Assembly (NCBI RefSeq): GCF_006739205.1
Contig: NZ_AP019720.1
Span: forward strand, 1,302,001-1,366,000
Reading direction: 5' to 3'
Length of the DNA stretch: 64,000 nt
Origin: Streptococcus mutans
GTDB taxonomy: Bacteria > Bacillota > Bacilli > Lactobacillales > Streptococcaceae
This document shows, one piece after another, positions 40,508-49,566 of this stretch; the stretch's first letter is position 1, and each line of letters begins with the position of its first letter. The translations under genes were made by a program, and so were the position numbers. The notes under the pieces were generated by a model. The model ran no database searches. It saw only the letters and a list, made by a program, of their open reading frames with translations, and was not told where the DNA came from.

Positions 40508-42620
40508 TTAAGGCCACCAAAGAAAGATTAACTTTCCCCCGTTCTATATCAATTTTTGAAACCCAGACAGTAACAACATCCCCAACGGCTACAATTTGGC
40601 TGGGATGCTTGACAAAATTTTTGCTCATTTGTGAGATATGTATCAAACCATCTTCATGAAGACCAATATCCACAAAGGCACCAAAATCAACAACATTACG
40701 AATAGTTCCTTCTAACTGCTGTCCAATTTTAAGGTCAGACAATTCAAGAACATCCTGACGTAATTGGGGTGCTGCAAAATCATCTCGTAAATCACGGCCT
40801 GGTTTTAGCAAATCAGCAATAATATCCTTTAGAGTTTCCTGTCCAAGGTTAACTTCAGTAGCTACTTTTTCAATTGCTACTGATCGTAATTTTGATCGAG
40901 CTGATTCATCCAATTCCGTTATTTCCAAAAGAGCAAAGAGTTTTTCAACAGCTGTGTAAGACTCTGGGTGAACACCTGTATTATCTAAAATATTCTTTGC
41001 ATTCGGGATTCTTAAGAAGCCAGCCGCCTGCTCAAAAGCCTTATCCCCTAGACGAGGTACCTCTTTAATTTCTTGACGCGACTGAATTTTGCCTTTTTCT
41101 TCACGGTACTTGACAATATTTTCTGAGATCGTTTTATTCAGTCCTGAAACATGAAAAAGAAGGGCAGGACTGGCTGTATTAACATTAACACCAACCTGAT
41201 TAACAACTGTTTCAACGACAAAATCAAGATTTTCAGCTAACTTTTTCTGACCAACATCATGTTGATACTGACCGACACCAATAGATTTAGGATCAATCTT
41301 AACCAATTCTGCCAAAGGGTCTTGCAAACGCCTAGCAATGGAAATAGCAGAACGTTTTTCCACACTTAAGTCAGGAAATTCGTGACGAGCTAACTCCGAT
41401 GCAGAATAGACAGAGGCTCCGCTTTCATTGACAAGCACATAAGAAACTTGTGGGAAATCCTTTAAAATCTCTGCAACAAAAGCTTCACTCTCACGACTGG
41501 CAGTACCATTGCCAATAGCAATTATTTCAATGGCATATCTCTTAATAAGTTCTGCAAGTTCGCTTTTAGCCTGATTAATCTTGGACTGACTAGCTGGAGG
41601 CACAGGATAAATAACCTGAGTCATAATCAGCTTACCTGTCTGATCAACAACAGCCAGCTTGGCTCCTGTACGAAAAGCAGGGTCAAAGCCAAGTACCACT
41701 TTACCTTTTAAGGGCGGAATCATAAGCAGATTTCTGAGATTGTCAGAAAACAACTTAATAGCACCATCTTCTGCTTCCTCAGTGAGTTCCGCTCGAATAC
41801 GTCGTTCCATAGCGGGTAAAATTTTCTTTTTTAAAGCTGCTTGAACCACCTGTTCAATCCTGCTGCTTTTTTCCTTAAAACGTGCTTCGAAAAAGCGTGC
41901 CATCTTGTCAAGATTGTGTTCAAAATAAACCTTCAAAACACCTAGTTTTTCACCACGATTAAGAGCTAAAACACGATAATCTTGAATTTTTGCAACTTTT
42001 TCGGAAAAATCATAATAAATTTGAAAAACCTTTTTTTCATCAAGTTCCTGATCTTTGACTTTCGACAAAATAAAACTATTTGTCCAAATTTCATTATAGG
42101 TCCATGAGCGCAACTTTGTGTCATCTGATAAGGCTTCAATCAAAATATCTATGGCTCCAGTAAGAGCTTTTTCAGCTGTAGGAAAGGTTTCATTTACAAA
42201 AGTTTCTGCTTGTTTTTCCAAATCCGAAACATTTTGTAAAATGAGGCGCGCCAATGGAAAAAGTCCATTTTCACGAGCAATGGTGGCTTTTGTTCGCCTC
42301 TTTTCTTTATATGGAAGATAAAGTTCTTCAACATCAGCTAACTTTGAAGCCGCTTCAATCGCTTCTTGCAATTCAGCTGTTAGTTTACCTTGTCCTTCAA
42401 TTTTCGCTAAAACAGTTGCCTTACGTTCGGCTAATGCTGTTAAATTTTTATCAAGATCAATAATAGACTTAATTTCCACTTCATCAAGATTGCCAGTCAT
42501 TTCTTTACGGTAACGAGCAATAAAAGGAATCGTATTTCCCTGAGCAGCTAAATCTAAAACTTTTTGTATTTGACTTTCTTTTAAGTGCAAATCTTCAGCA
42601 ATTTTTTCAATAATTTCCAT
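40494..42620 (-). CDS. tex: Tex-like RNA-binding transcription accessory protein
   Basis: A 708-residue Tex protein. The helical N-terminus (IIEKIAEDLHLKESQIQKVL and GNTIPFIARYRKEMTG) leads to the YqgF-like RNase H fold (GFDPAFRTGAKLAVVDQTGK) and the helix-hairpin-helix segment (VNVNTASPALLFHVSG), and ends with an S1 domain (IGQQLEGTIRNVVDFGAFVD, HEDGLIHISQMS). Tex binds nucleic acids and supports transcription. Length normal. Confidence 0.94.
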   Translation of the reverse strand: MEIIEKIAEDLHLKESQIQKVLDLAAQGNTIPFIARYRKEMTGNLDEVEIKSIIDLDKNLTALAERKATVLAKIEGQGKLTAELQEAIEAASKLADVEELYLPYKEKRRTKATIARENGLFPLARLILQNVSDLEKQAETFVNETFPTAEKALTGAIDILIEALSDDTKLRSWTYNEIWTNSFILSKVKDQELDEKKVFQIYYDFSEKVAKIQDYRVLALNRGEKLGVLKVYFEHNLDKMARFFEARFKEKSSRIEQVVQAALKKKILPAMERRIRAELTEEAEDGAIKLFSDNLRNLLMIPPLKGKVVLGFDPAFRTGAKLAVVDQTGKLIMTQVIYPVPPASQSKINQAKSELAELIKRYAIEIIAIGNGTASRESEAFVAEILKDFPQVSYVLVNESGASVYSASELARHEFPDLSVEKRSAISIARRLQDPLAELVKIDPKSIGVGQYQHDVGQKKLAENLDFVVETVVNQVGVNVNTASPALLFHVSGLNKTISENIVKYREEKGKIQSRQEIKEVPRLGDKAFEQAAGFLRIPNAKNILDNTGVHPESYTAVEKLFALLEITELDESARSKLRSVAIEKVATEVNLGQETLKDIIADLLKPGRDLRDDFAAPQLRQDVLELSDLKIGQQLEGTIRNVVDFGAFVDIGLHEDGLIHISQMSKNFVKHPSQIVAVGDVVTVWVSKIDIERGKVNLSLVALNEFN

Positions 42621-42976
42621 AAAAAATATTATAACATAATTACTAAAAAATTAATTTACGAATCAGTAAAAATAATTACCGAACTTATGTAAGCATCTGA
42701 TTAATTATACTTTGTAAATCTTTATTATAACTCAAAGTCCTTTTAAAAAATATTTACCTCCTAAATGGTGGTTATTTAACCGTAAATGGTAAAAAATGAG
42801 AAGTTTTTAATAAAAACAAAGAAAAAGTGAGAAATTTCATCAAGTACATTCTCATTCTTTTTATCTTACACTATTGCAAAGAATGTTTTCATTTTGGTTT
42901 TATCTGTCTCCTTAAAAACTATTTGATAACCTTAGTGATCTTGAACTTGATATAATAAAGTAGAAATAAGAAAATA

Positions 42977-43060
42977 TTATACCAAGAAAAACATGCTTTC
43001 TAATGTTCTTTCAAGATCTGTTGTTTCACCAAATGTTGACATTCCTAATTCAATGGTCAT
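42977..43060 (-). pseudogene. 5' stub of a luciferase-like monooxygenase gene
   Basis: A strong ribosome site (AGAAGAGGAGAAAG) precedes an ATG encoding MTIELGMSTFGETTDLERT, the usual start of a luciferase-like (LLM class) flavin monooxygenase, which then leaves the family pattern and stops after 27 residues. Nothing else of the gene is present, so it is a deletion remnant. Confidence 0.65.
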
Positions 43061-43839
43061 TCTTTCTCCTCTTCTAATCTCTATCTCCAATTATCACTAA
43101 TTAGTAATAATTACAACATATACGGTTAAAGTTTCTGTGCTCTATACTAATTAAAGACTGCTGTTGTAAAAGCTTACTAATCGCAATTTTACTATATAAC
43201 TATTACCTTGGCTGTTTTAAACTTTTTACTGCTAAAGACTGCAAACAAAGTGAGTTCAAACGATAGGCACCGCCGTGATAGTATTTTCACGTTTTAGGAG
43301 TCTTAAGATTCTAGCATAAGAAGATTAATAAGTATTAAATTAACTCTGGTTTTTCTTAGTTATCCTATAGATAACAAAAGGAGAAACTTACAAGTAACCG
43401 TAACCAAGTTTCAACGGCGATACCAGCTAAGGTAATTATCGAAAAAAGAAAAGATGTGGATTGATTCTTTGTGTTTAAAACTGTCATATTTTCTTATTTG
43501 GTAGTATAATGATATTGTTGAGAATGTAGACAACTCTATTACTCTATTTTCAACATAAAATTTTAGCTTGCAAATTTCAAGGTTATTTCCTTTATTTGCG
43601 AGCTAAGCGAGCTCTAAACAAGGTTTCCACCATGATAAAAGTGAGAATGAGAGTAAATCGGGATTTCGTAGAAATTGATTTCTCTCGCTCTCTTGTTTTA
43701 AGATCGGGTAAAAATCATCCACTGATAATTTCACCTATCGGTGACTCAAACAGTCTGAGGATTGTTTAAGGTTAAAAAGTCTCAAAAAAGACTTTTTTTC
43801 AATCTGATTTTATCTATTATTTAGAAATGAGGTATTCTT
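43061..43839. other. Long leader or gene-poor intergenic region
   Basis: No intact gene seen. It contains a -10 like TATAAT (43504-43509) followed by a hairpin (43564-43605, TAGCTTGCAAAT with ATTTGCGAGCTA) and then a dispersed repeat (43641-43730). It may include a leader of about 330 bases to the small gene at 43840. Bases 42621-42976 are AT-rich and show no recognisable gene. Confidence 0.4.
43641..43730. repeat. Dispersed intergenic repeat, copy A
   Basis: The stretch with GATTTCGTAGAAATTGATTT and TGTTTTAAGATCGGGTAAAA recurs in inverted orientation near 60963-61050 and in part at 53391-53443. The GAGAATGAGAG and CTCTCGCTCTC arms could fold as a terminator. Confidence 0.65.
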
Positions 43840-43974
43840 ATGGCGATTACATTCAAGAAAAATGATGAATTAGAAAAAATGATGGAAAATTTTGCTAAAC
43901 TCCCTGAAGGCTTAGAAAAAGTTGAATTCCCAAATGATAAAGAAAAGAAAGCTGACAAGAAAGTCAAGAAATAG
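43840..43974 (+). CDS. SPJ_0845 family small protein, 44 aa
   Basis: A 44-residue charged protein, MAITFKKNDELEKMMENFAK to a Lys-rich tail ending KKVKK. It matches the streptococcal SPJ_0845 family, of unknown function. GAGGTATTCTT precedes the ATG. It ends 5 bases before the permease start, suggesting a shared message. The product is a soluble, probably helical peptide that automated gene calls can miss. Confidence 0.7.
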   Translation: MAITFKKNDELEKMMENFAKLPEGLEKVEFPNDKEKKADKKVKK

Positions 43975-43979
43975 ATTTT

Positions 43980-44885
43980 ATGGCGATTTTTAATCATTTA
44001 CCAAGCAGTGTTCTGCAATGCTTGGCAATCTTCCTTTCTATTATCATCGAAGCTCTGCCATTTATTCTGCTAGGTGCTATTTTGTCGGGTTTTATTGAAG
44101 TTTATCTGACACCTGATATTGTTCAAAAATATCTTCCTAAAAATAAAATAGGCCGTATTCTTTTTGGAACTTTTGTTGGTTTCATCTTTCCTTCTTGTGA
44201 ATGTGGGATTGTCCCTATTGTTAATCGTTTTTTGGAAAAAAAGGTACCTAGCTACACTGCCATTCCTTTTTTAGCAACAGCTCCTATTATCAATCCTATC
44301 GTTCTTTTTGCGACGTTTTCAGCCTTCGGTAATTCTTGGCGTTTTGTTTTTTTGAGGCTGTTTGGAGCTGTTATTGTAGCTATTTCTCTAGGAATTTTAC
44401 TTGGCTTTATAGTGGATGAACATATCATCAAGGAAAGCGCCAAACCTTGTCATTTCCACGATTATTCTCATAAAAAAACGTATCAAAAGATTTTTTATGC
44501 ATTAGCTCATGCAGTAGACGAACTTTTTGACACAGGACGTTACCTTATCTTTGGGAGTTTTGTGGCTGCTAGCATGCAAATTTATGTACCAACGCGTATT
44601 TTGACCTCTATTGGTCACAATCCACTGACGGCTATCTTAATCATGATGCTCCTAGCCTTTATCCTTTCGCTGTGCAGTGAAGCCGATGCTTTCATTGGAA
44701 CTTCTTTGTTGGCGACCTTTGGTGTGGCTCCCGTTGTTGCATTTCTTCTTATTGGACCCATGGTTGATATCAAAAATCTAATGATGATGAAAAATGCTTT
44801 TAAAACGAAGTTTATTCTGCAATTTGTTGGCACATCAAGTCTTATCATTATCATTTATTGCTTGATTGTGGGGGTGATGCAATGA
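43980..44885 (+). CDS. DUF318 family permease
   Basis: A 301-residue multipass permease of the DUF318/YraQ (ArsP-like) superfamily. The first half has FILLGAILSGFIEVYLTPD and the conserved FPSCECGIVPIVNRF with its two cysteines; the repeat half shows LSLCSEADAFIGTSLL. Such permeases are often paired with a TIGR03943 protein, as here. The transported substrate (proposed metals or arsenicals in relatives) is unknown. The stop overlaps the next start (ATGA). Confidence 0.82.
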   Translation: MAIFNHLPSSVLQCLAIFLSIIIEALPFILLGAILSGFIEVYLTPDIVQKYLPKNKIGRILFGTFVGFIFPSCECGIVPIVNRFLEKKVPSYTAIPFLATAPIINPIVLFATFSAFGNSWRFVFLRLFGAVIVAISLGILLGFIVDEHIIKESAKPCHFHDYSHKKTYQKIFYALAHAVDELFDTGRYLIFGSFVAASMQIYVPTRILTSIGHNPLTAILIMMLLAFILSLCSEADAFIGTSLLATFGVAPVVAFLLIGPMVDIKNLMMMKNAFKTKFILQFVGTSSLIIIIYCLIVGVMQ

Positions 44886-45697
44886 TTCGTTTTCTCATTT
44901 TAGCGGGTTACTTTGAATTGGGCATGTACTTACAATTATCTGGGAAATTAGATCGCTATATTAACAGTCACTATTCTTACTTAGCTTATATTTCCATGGC
45001 TTTATCCTTTATTCTGGCCCTTGTGCAGTTAACCATTTGGATGAAAAGGTTAAAAATGCACTCTCACTTATCTGGAAAAGCCGCTAAATTTTTTAGTCCT
45101 ATTATTCTAGCTATCCCCGTTTTTATTGGACTTTTAGTCCCAACAGTGCCGCTTGATTCAACAACCGTCTCTGCCAAAGGCTATCATTTCCCATTGGCTG
45201 CAGGATCAACTACTTCAGGAACTAGCTCAGATGGAACTCGCGTTCAATACTTAAAACCTGATACTAGTCTTTATTTCACAAAATCAGCTTATCAAAAAGA
45301 GATGCGAGCAACTTTAAAAAAATATAAAGGATCTGGAAAACTGCAAATTACAACGCAAAATTACATGGAAGTGATGGAGATTATCTACCTCTTTCCTGAT
45401 GAATTCAAAAACCGTCAAATTGAATATGTCGGCTTTATTTACAATGATCCCAAAGATAAGAACAGTCAATTTCTCTTTCGCTTTGGCATCATTCACTGTA
45501 TTGCTGATTCGGGTGTCTATGGTTTGTTAACGACAGGTGGACAAACGCATTATCAAAACAACACTTGGGTTACGGTTAGTGGAAAACTTGCTATTGAATA
45601 CAATCAAAACCTGAAACAAACTCTGCCTGTTCTTCATATTTCTCAGAGTTCACAGACAATGCAACCCAAAAATCCATATGTTTATCGTGTGTTTTAA
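44882..45697 (+). CDS. TIGR03943 family membrane protein (YcgQ-like)
   Basis: A 271-residue protein with three or four N-terminal transmembrane helices (IRFLILAGYFELGMYLQL, IILAIPVFIGLLVPTVPL) and an extracytoplasmic C-terminal domain containing FRFGIIHCIADSGVYGLL, the family motif around a single Cys and Asp. The start at 44882 overlaps the permease stop by 4 bases. It pairs with the permease, which suggests a two-component export or metal-handling unit of unknown substrate. Confidence 0.8.
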   Translation: MIRFLILAGYFELGMYLQLSGKLDRYINSHYSYLAYISMALSFILALVQLTIWMKRLKMHSHLSGKAAKFFSPIILAIPVFIGLLVPTVPLDSTTVSAKGYHFPLAAGSTTSGTSSDGTRVQYLKPDTSLYFTKSAYQKEMRATLKKYKGSGKLQITTQNYMEVMEIIYLFPDEFKNRQIEYVGFIYNDPKDKNSQFLFRFGIIHCIADSGVYGLLTTGGQTHYQNNTWVTVSGKLAIEYNQNLKQTLPVLHISQSSQTMQPKNPYVYRVF

Positions 45698-45713
45698 GAA
45701 TAATATCTCAATT

Positions 45714-45768
45714 AAAAGAAGTCTAACAAGGTTCATTTCTAAAAAATCAGCTTTGTTGTACTTCTTTT
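45714..45768 (+). terminator. Terminator of the permease operon
   Basis: AAAAGAAGT and ACTTCTTTT begin a stem extended by TAACAA/TTGTTG, with TTTTTT after it. Its descending arm also holds TTGTTG, a possible -35 for the MFS gene (TACAAT 16 bp further on). Confidence 0.7.
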
Positions 45769-45806
45769 TTGTGTTACAATAATGAGAAGTAAGAAGAGGA
45801 GAAAAC

Positions 45807-47171
45807 ATGATTAGTACACAACAGACAGATAAAGTCTCTCGTAAAATTCAGCTTTCTATCATAGCAACTGCTTTGGTTGGTTTTTCTGGTATTCTATCAG
45901 AAACAAGCATGAATGTGACTTTCACCAAATTAATGACTATTTTCCATTTGCCTTTAAGTAGTCTGCAATGGATTACAACCGTTTATCTCTTGGCGGTCGC
46001 CATTTCTATGACACTGAGCGCCACATTACAACAAAATGTTAAAGAGCGTCTACAATTCACAATAGCAGTCTTGCTCTTTCTTCTAGGTACAGTAACATGT
46101 ATCATCTCTGCTCATTTTGGCTTGATGATTATTGGCAGAGCTCTGCAAGGGGCTGGTACGGGAATTGCTATGCCTTTGATGTTTAACCTTATTATTGAGC
46201 GCATTCCTATCAACAAAATTGGAACCTATATGGGAATTGGCGGACTTATCATGAGTTTAGCTCCTGCTTTTGGACCTACTTATGGCGGTTTCATGATTGC
46301 CCATTTTTCTTGGCAATGGATTTTTTTACTAACACTGCCAGTTCCTGTAATTGCTTTAATTATCAGTTATTTTTCTTTGGAAAATTCACCTAAAACTAGT
46401 AAACGTCCCTTTGATTTCATCAGTTTTCTTTTATTAGCGATAGCTTTGTCCTTCTTTTTAATCCTTATTTCCGGACTTGAATCAGGTTCCCTTAATTGGT
46501 TGGCTTTAATCATTTTTGGCTTTGCTCTTATTTTCTTTGTGTTTAGAAGTCTCAAATTGCAGACGCCTTTTTTAGATATTCGAATCTTAAAACAAGCTCC
46601 TGTTCTTTTAGGCTTAATCCCTTTTTTCATCTATCAATTTTCAAATTTAGCTTCTAACTTTGTTATTCCTAATTTTCTTGTTCAAGCAGAGCACATCTCA
46701 ACTACAATCGCCGGTTTTGTGTTACTGCCAGGAACACTTTTAGGTGGGATCTTAGCACCATTTTTTGGAAAACTTTATGACTTAAAGGGCCCTAAATTAT
46801 CTCTTTATTGGGGAAATACTCTTTTTGCTGTTAGCCTTGGTATCTTCGCTTTATGGATAAACTCTTTAACCATTATGTTAATGATCCTTGTCTACATCAT
46901 TTTCACTTTCGGACGTAATATGGCTTTTAACAACACTATGGCAGTTGCTATTTCACAATTACCCAAAAATAAAACAGCGGATGCTACTGCTATTTTCCAA
47001 ATGATGCAGCAATTTGCCGGTGCCTTAGGAACAGCTCTATCATCAGTTGCCCTCCAATTAGCCCCAAATATGACCAGTAGTGTGAAATTTATCTTTTCAA
47101 CTTTATTTATCTTGGTTATCCTTATTTTCTTTTGTTTCAAAATGCTCTTTGCTTCCTTGAAAAAGTATTAA
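45807..47171 (+). CDS. MFS drug exporter, DHA2 family
   Basis: A 454-residue major-facilitator transporter with many hydrophobic helices. The DHA2-type features are MNVTFTKLMTIFHLPLSSLQ at helix 1-2 (usual LP...L..S), IGRALQGAGTGIAMPLMFNL (motif C/antiporter region) and GAGTGIAM. It resembles EmrB/QacA proton-coupled multidrug exporters; no drug can be assigned. AAGAGGAGAAAAC precedes the ATG. It is monocistronic, ending at a convergent terminator with ftsY. Confidence 0.85.
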   Translation: MISTQQTDKVSRKIQLSIIATALVGFSGILSETSMNVTFTKLMTIFHLPLSSLQWITTVYLLAVAISMTLSATLQQNVKERLQFTIAVLLFLLGTVTCIISAHFGLMIIGRALQGAGTGIAMPLMFNLIIERIPINKIGTYMGIGGLIMSLAPAFGPTYGGFMIAHFSWQWIFLLTLPVPVIALIISYFSLENSPKTSKRPFDFISFLLLAIALSFFLILISGLESGSLNWLALIIFGFALIFFVFRSLKLQTPFLDIRILKQAPVLLGLIPFFIYQFSNLASNFVIPNFLVQAEHISTTIAGFVLLPGTLLGGILAPFFGKLYDLKGPKLSLYWGNTLFAVSLGIFALWINSLTIMLMILVYIIFTFGRNMAFNNTMAVAISQLPKNKTADATAIFQMMQQFAGALGTALSSVALQLAPNMTSSVKFIFSTLFILVILIFFCFKMLFASLKKY

Positions 47172-47175
47172 CCAT

Positions 47176-47236
47176 TAAAAAAACGCCTTGATATATCATA
47201 CTTGTGACATACAAGCTGATATCAGAGCGTTTTTTT
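47176..47236. terminator. Terminator between the MFS gene and ftsY
   Basis: AAAAAACGC and GCGTTTTTT form the outer arms around an inner CTTGT-GACAT-ACAAG hairpin. It can serve both convergent transcripts. Confidence 0.8.
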
Positions 47237-47246
47237 TATATTGTGA

Positions 47247-48743
47247 TCATAGCAATCCTTCTAAAAGTCCTCTCATGAAGTCTTCAGAATGAAATTCACC
47301 AATATCATCAATTTTTTCACCAAAACCAATAAATTTAACAGGAATCGCAAGTTCTTGCCGAATAGCAAGCACCACACCGCCTTTGGCAGTTCCATCAATT
47401 TTTGTTAAAATCAGACCGGTCAAAGGTGTGATTTTTGAAAATTCCTTAGCCTGAACAAGGGCATTTTGTCCCGTTGAAGCATCAAGAGTAAGCAACGTTT
47501 CATGAGGAGCATCTGGAATAACACGTTTCACAACACGGCCAATCTTTTCCAATTCCGCCATGAGATTATCCTTATTTTGCAGGCGACCTGCTGTATCAAT
47601 CATAAGAATATCAACATCTGCTGCAACTGCCCTTTCAACACCATCATAGACAACACTAGCTGGATCAGCATCTTTTGGACCTGTAACAACTGGAACATCA
47701 ACACGGCGGCCCCATTCAGCTAACTGAGCAACGGCTCCCGCACGAAAAGTATCAGCTGCAACCAGCATAACTTTCTTGCCTTGATGTTTATATTTATAGG
47801 CCAATTTCCCAATGGAAGTCGTTTTACCAACACCATTAACTCCTACAAAGAGCATAACAGTAAGATCGTTCTGAAAATTAATTTTTTCATTAAACTGACC
47901 GTCTTTGTCATAAATATCAACTAGTTTTTCAATAATGACACGGCGAAGAGCTTCAGGTTTCTTGGCCTTTTCTAATTTAGCTTCATAGCGTAAATCTTCT
48001 GTCAAGGTTGACGCAACCTGAACACCGACATCAGAAAGAATGAGCATCTCTTCCAAGTCTTCAAAGAATTCTTCATCAACATTACGAAAATTAGCCAAGA
48101 AAGCATTAAGTCTCGCACCAAAGCCAGTACGGGTTTTTTTCAGACTGCGATTGTACTTTTCTTCCTCGCTTTCAACAGATTCTGCTATTTGACTGGAAGC
48201 TTCTTCTTCAGACTGATTGACAGCTGTATCAGTCTCCCTTTGGTCCGAGAGTGTCGTTTGGCTTTCTTGCTCAGCAGTCTCTGCTGGTTTTTGGCTTTCC
48301 ACTTTTTGAGCTAATTCAGCCTTACGTGCATAGTATTCTGCCATGAAATCCGGCGATTGATTTGGCTTTTCGTCTTCTTTTTGCTGCGAAGGCATAGTCT
48401 CAGTATTATTTTGTACAGCGGCTACAGAACTTTCAGAATGAAACACTTCTTGTTGGTGTTGGACAGACTGTTGCTTATGTTCTTGGACGGAATGCCCACT
48501 AGCTGCTGGTTCTTTCGAATTCTGTCCGTCTTCAATTATTCGTGCATCTGATACTTGTTCAGCTTGACTTTCTGTCACATCTTTTTCATAAACAGACTGC
48601 TGACTCTCTGCTGTTTCAGCAGTTTCTGCCGACAGTGCTGGCTTTTCTTGTGCGACTTCTTGTTCAGCGGTTTCTTCAATAGAATCCGTTGTTGGCTTTT
48701 CTTCTTGTCTTTTCTTACCAAATAAGCGATTAAATAAACCCAT
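47247..48743 (-). CDS. ftsY: Signal recognition particle receptor FtsY
   Basis: A 498-residue SRP receptor GTPase that docks ribosome-SRP complexes at the membrane. The NG domain shows FVGVNGVGKTTSIGKLAYKY (G1), ADTFRAGAVAQL, DTAGRLQNKDNL and TKIDGTAKGG. Before it is an unusually long acidic, Gln/Glu/Ser-rich A domain of about 200 residues (EKPALSAETAETAESQQSVY and similar), which may bind the membrane. It lies one base after a HAD phosphatase gene. Confidence 0.95.
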   Translation of the reverse strand: MGLFNRLFGKKRQEEKPTTDSIEETAEQEVAQEKPALSAETAETAESQQSVYEKDVTESQAEQVSDARIIEDGQNSKEPAASGHSVQEHKQQSVQHQQEVFHSESSVAAVQNNTETMPSQQKEDEKPNQSPDFMAEYYARKAELAQKVESQKPAETAEQESQTTLSDQRETDTAVNQSEEEASSQIAESVESEEEKYNRSLKKTRTGFGARLNAFLANFRNVDEEFFEDLEEMLILSDVGVQVASTLTEDLRYEAKLEKAKKPEALRRVIIEKLVDIYDKDGQFNEKINFQNDLTVMLFVGVNGVGKTTSIGKLAYKYKHQGKKVMLVAADTFRAGAVAQLAEWGRRVDVPVVTGPKDADPASVVYDGVERAVAADVDILMIDTAGRLQNKDNLMAELEKIGRVVKRVIPDAPHETLLTLDASTGQNALVQAKEFSKITPLTGLILTKIDGTAKGGVVLAIRQELAIPVKFIGFGEKIDDIGEFHSEDFMRGLLEGLL

Positions 48744-48744
48744 T

Positions 48745-49566
48745 TCAATCCTCGTTTAATATATATTTTTTAATAGCTTCGGCAACACCAGACTCATCAT
48801 TAGTCTTTTTTGTTACCGCATCAGCTGTTTCCTTGGCAATAGGTGCACCATTTGCCATTGCAACACCCAAACCGGCCCACTCTAACATACTTAAGTCATT
48901 TTCTTCATCTCCCATAGCCATAACTTCGCTTTGATCAATAGCTAAATGTTTGGTGAGAAGATTAAGCCCCACAGCCTTATGAACCCCTTTAGGCATGATT
49001 TCTAAAATAATATCACGTGATTTGAAGACTTCAAATTTCTCATAAAAATAAGCAGGGATTTTTTCAATCTGCTGATCTAAAAAATCAGCATCACAAACAA
49101 TAACGACCTTATTATAAATAATATCCAAAGGCAGTTGCGGCAATCCATCAATTTCACGAAATGTCAGCATAGGATTGGCAATAGGATAAAGCGAATGGTT
49201 ATTTTGATTACTAATACTATAGACGATACCATCACTGAGAACATCCACTGGCAAGGCTAGATGTTCCATTTCTGTCTGAATCGTTTCAACCTGTTTTCTG
49301 CTTAGAGCACTCTTTTCTAAAATTTCACCTGTCGTCTTTTGAACAAGTCCGCCATTAAAAGTAATCAGGTAATTATCTTTTGATAGCAAATCAAGCTCCT
49401 CAAGTAAATGTTCGATAGCTTTAAGAGGGCGGCCTGTTGTAATAACTACTTTAATACCTTTTTCGCGAACTGCCTTAAGAGCTTCTTTATTTTCTAAACT
49501 AACCTCTTTTTTTGTATTAAAGAGGGTGCCGTCTAGATCCAAAGCTAGTAATTTAATCTCAGTCAT
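48745..49566 (-). CDS. Cof-type HAD phosphatase 1
   Basis: A 273-residue HAD-IIB (Cof/YidA-like) sugar phosphatase. Motif I LALDLDGTLFNTKKEV, motif II VVITTGRPLKAIEHLL, and motif IV EVMAMGDEENDLSMLEWAGLG are clear. The substrate is unknown; relatives dephosphorylate small sugar phosphates and flavins. It overlaps the second paralogue by 4 bases. Confidence 0.9.
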   Translation of the reverse strand: MTEIKLLALDLDGTLFNTKKEVSLENKEALKAVREKGIKVVITTGRPLKAIEHLLEELDLLSKDNYLITFNGGLVQKTTGEILEKSALSRKQVETIQTEMEHLALPVDVLSDGIVYSISNQNNHSLYPIANPMLTFREIDGLPQLPLDIIYNKVVIVCDADFLDQQIEKIPAYFYEKFEVFKSRDIILEIMPKGVHKAVGLNLLTKHLAIDQSEVMAMGDEENDLSMLEWAGLGVAMANGAPIAKETADAVTKKTNDESGVAEAIKKYILNED

